From the NCBI GenBank assembly GCA_002423325.1, contig DIVQ01000158.1, positions 1 through 8,401 of the forward strand: DNA of 8,401 nucleotides. The letters run 5' to 3'. The DNA comes from Anaerolineales bacterium UBA6128. Lineage in GTDB: Bacteria > Chloroflexota > Anaerolineae > UBA1429. Numbering within the stretch: position 1 is the stretch's first letter; each line of letters begins with the position of its first letter. The translations under genes were made by a program, and so were the position numbers. The notes beneath the pieces are model-generated. The model searched no databases. It had not been told where the DNA came from and was given only the letters and a program-made list of their open reading frames with translations. This document shows, in pieces, positions 8,301-8,401 of the stretch.

Positions 8301-8388
8301 GCCCACTGGCCTCGCCGTGGACGCAAACGGCCAGCTATGGGTAGCGGATTCGGAGAACAATCGGTTGCTGCTGTTCGGAGCCAACTGA
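5353..8388 (+). CDS. Agl23-like (TIGR03663-type) GT-C membrane protein fused to a C-terminal NHL beta-propeller (1011 aa)
   Basis: Three parts are visible. Residues 1-30 are a hydrophilic N-terminus, and about 31-526 hold some 13-16 membrane segments. Within that part are the first-loop EHDESIHAW motif (55-63, acidic pair D57-E58), HDPVYHGPFMYHW (76-88), SRFIWHDIEG (147-156, D153), and AGEKMPWLTMHLALPL (403-418). Residues 530-715 are a soluble domain that opens with YATEFLVYAAGTPDTAL (535-551) and contains WYLRDF (583-588). Together these match the family annotated as flippase activity-associated protein Agl23, which belongs to the GT-C / family 39 group acting on polyprenyl-linked sugars. 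The third part (about 719-1011) is six NHL repeats, described separately. If the last helix leaves the chain outside, both soluble parts face the cell exterior. The start is the ATG behind GAGGT. It follows the diverged paralogue by 34 bases, probably in one transcript. The family name implies a link to flipping or transfer of lipid-linked glycans, but direct biochemical evidence is thin and donor and acceptor cannot be read from the sequence. The domain calls are secure; the reaction is inferred. Confidence 0.88.
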   Translation: MAGTKTETAVTQGESFLEKPILGSRRITWEVLLCTLLILFVVGTRLWDLGSRGYEHDESIHAWESWKLATGQGYIHDPVYHGPFMYHWDALIFTLFGDSDYTARLGPALFGIALALLPLAMKKWLGRKGALATMLLIAISPVIMTRSRFIWHDIEGLFFNLVLFIATLRYLDERKSRDLYLASAALVLGACTKATTEIFVAILGPSLVLLLLWQWWHDRGRPLREFPAFDLIVVIGTLILPKATALPVKLLGHDPLDYSTSGLIFSGIVFLGVQAIAAAIGLWWDWRRWLVCVAIFYGIFIPLYTTMFTNGKGVASGILGMVGYWLTQQSVRRGDQPWYYYFVLLPIYEYLAMVASAGAVVLYVSKGDAAERREREQGAAHVVPFVPFVVIWAVLTIAAYSLAGEKMPWLTMHLALPLHILGGWGIGRLLEANWKEIVAKRGLLLLALVPLFIYALASLLGGAPSTGTTVDEISRTLSFGASALVVVILAVPIVLIVRALKGKDSVRLVLLGLLVLLVALTVRTAWMSTYINQDYATEFLVYAAGTPDTALVTRELEDMSRRLYGDLSMKVAYDNLSSWPFVWYLRDFTNAQFFGEKPGGPFDAPVVIVGIENEAGVKPFLGSNYYRREYRLIWWPHQDWYREMTLKSLWNDLKDPAALRVHWDIVFHRKYPRDTTSWYNGVRFAMYVRRDVAQQLWDYGTETLTVDGSLPGDEYVDKWSSVAALNAFGYVGDTPGALRSPKGVAVGPDGALYVADTFNHRVQVFDSSGALLRQWGSEGAGVAQFSEPWGIGVAPNGDVYVADTWNHRIQVFSAEGAFKRAWGGPGVGQTESVLGSGDLLYGPRAIAFDSAGNVYVSDTGNKRVIKYDANGNMITAVGGLGDGDGQMQEPVGLATDAQDHLYVADTWNMRIQVFDADLNYLRQWRVMAWEGTSVVNKPYLAVDASGNVFVSDPEQARIIKFNNQGELLKVWGQYGTDVSAMNLPTGLAVDANGQLWVADSENNRLLLFGAN
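7564..8379 (+). repeat. Six NHL repeats (beta-propeller) inside the fourth gene
   Basis: This is a protein-level repeat. The units have the pattern P-x-G-[IVL]-A-[VT]-x(4)-G-x-[LV]-[YFW]-V-[AS]-D-[TS]-x-N-x-R-[IV]-x-x-[FY]. Approximate residue spans are 738-779, 786-826, 839-881, 888-925, 936-972 and 982-1009. The core VADTxNxR box is clearest in units 1, 2 and 4 (codons from 7609, 7750 and 8056) and weakest in unit 5 (SDPEQAR). The three best DNA copies differ mainly at third codon positions, so the repeats are old and kept at protein level rather than a recent tandem expansion. NHL propellers bind proteins, RNA or sugars, and on the outer face of a membrane protein, protein or glycan binding is the sensible guess. 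Confidence 0.88.
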
Positions 8389-8401
8389 TCGGCGCTTGTG
8401 T

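Overview
The window is a stretch of a GC-rich bacterial chromosome, fully coding on the + strand. It most likely comes from the phylum Chloroflexota (Anaerolineae or a related class). That assignment rests on gene content: two DUF2298 / Chlor_Arch_YYY membrane proteins beside two Agl23-type (TIGR03663-like) GT-C membrane proteins is a combination I associate with Chloroflexi and some archaea. The GC-rich third codon positions and bacterial ribosome binding sites favour the bacterial side. No search was run, so the taxonomic call is inference.

Layout: (1) 3-1001, the C-terminal third or so of a DUF2298 protein cut by the left edge; (2) 1030-3468, a complete 812-residue DUF2298 protein; (3) 3534-5318, a 594-residue GT-C-fold membrane protein that reads as a diverged Agl23-like paralogue; (4) 5353-8388, a 1011-residue Agl23-like membrane protein carrying a C-terminal six-repeat NHL beta-propeller. 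The gaps are 28, 65 and 34 bases. Each complete gene has a recognisable purine-rich ribosome binding site. The 65-base gap holds an extended -10 promoter element (TGGTATAAT), so genes 3-4 may be transcribed separately as well as by read-through from genes 1-2. I see no terminator, RNA gene, mobile element or CRISPR array.

How they may work together: all four proteins are polytopic membrane proteins, and the last two share the GT-C plan of many membrane helices followed by a C-terminal soluble domain. GT-C enzymes use polyprenyl-phosphate-linked sugars on the outer face of the cytoplasmic membrane, so the likeliest shared role is assembly or transfer of a surface glycan. The NHL propeller would be an exposed binding platform. 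No soluble nucleotide-sugar glycosyltransferase, flippase or oligosaccharyltransferase lies within the window, so substrate and acceptor cannot be read from it. The most interesting points are the GT-C/NHL fusion, the paired paralogues of both families (2 + 2), and the replaced signature residues in the gene 3 paralogue.
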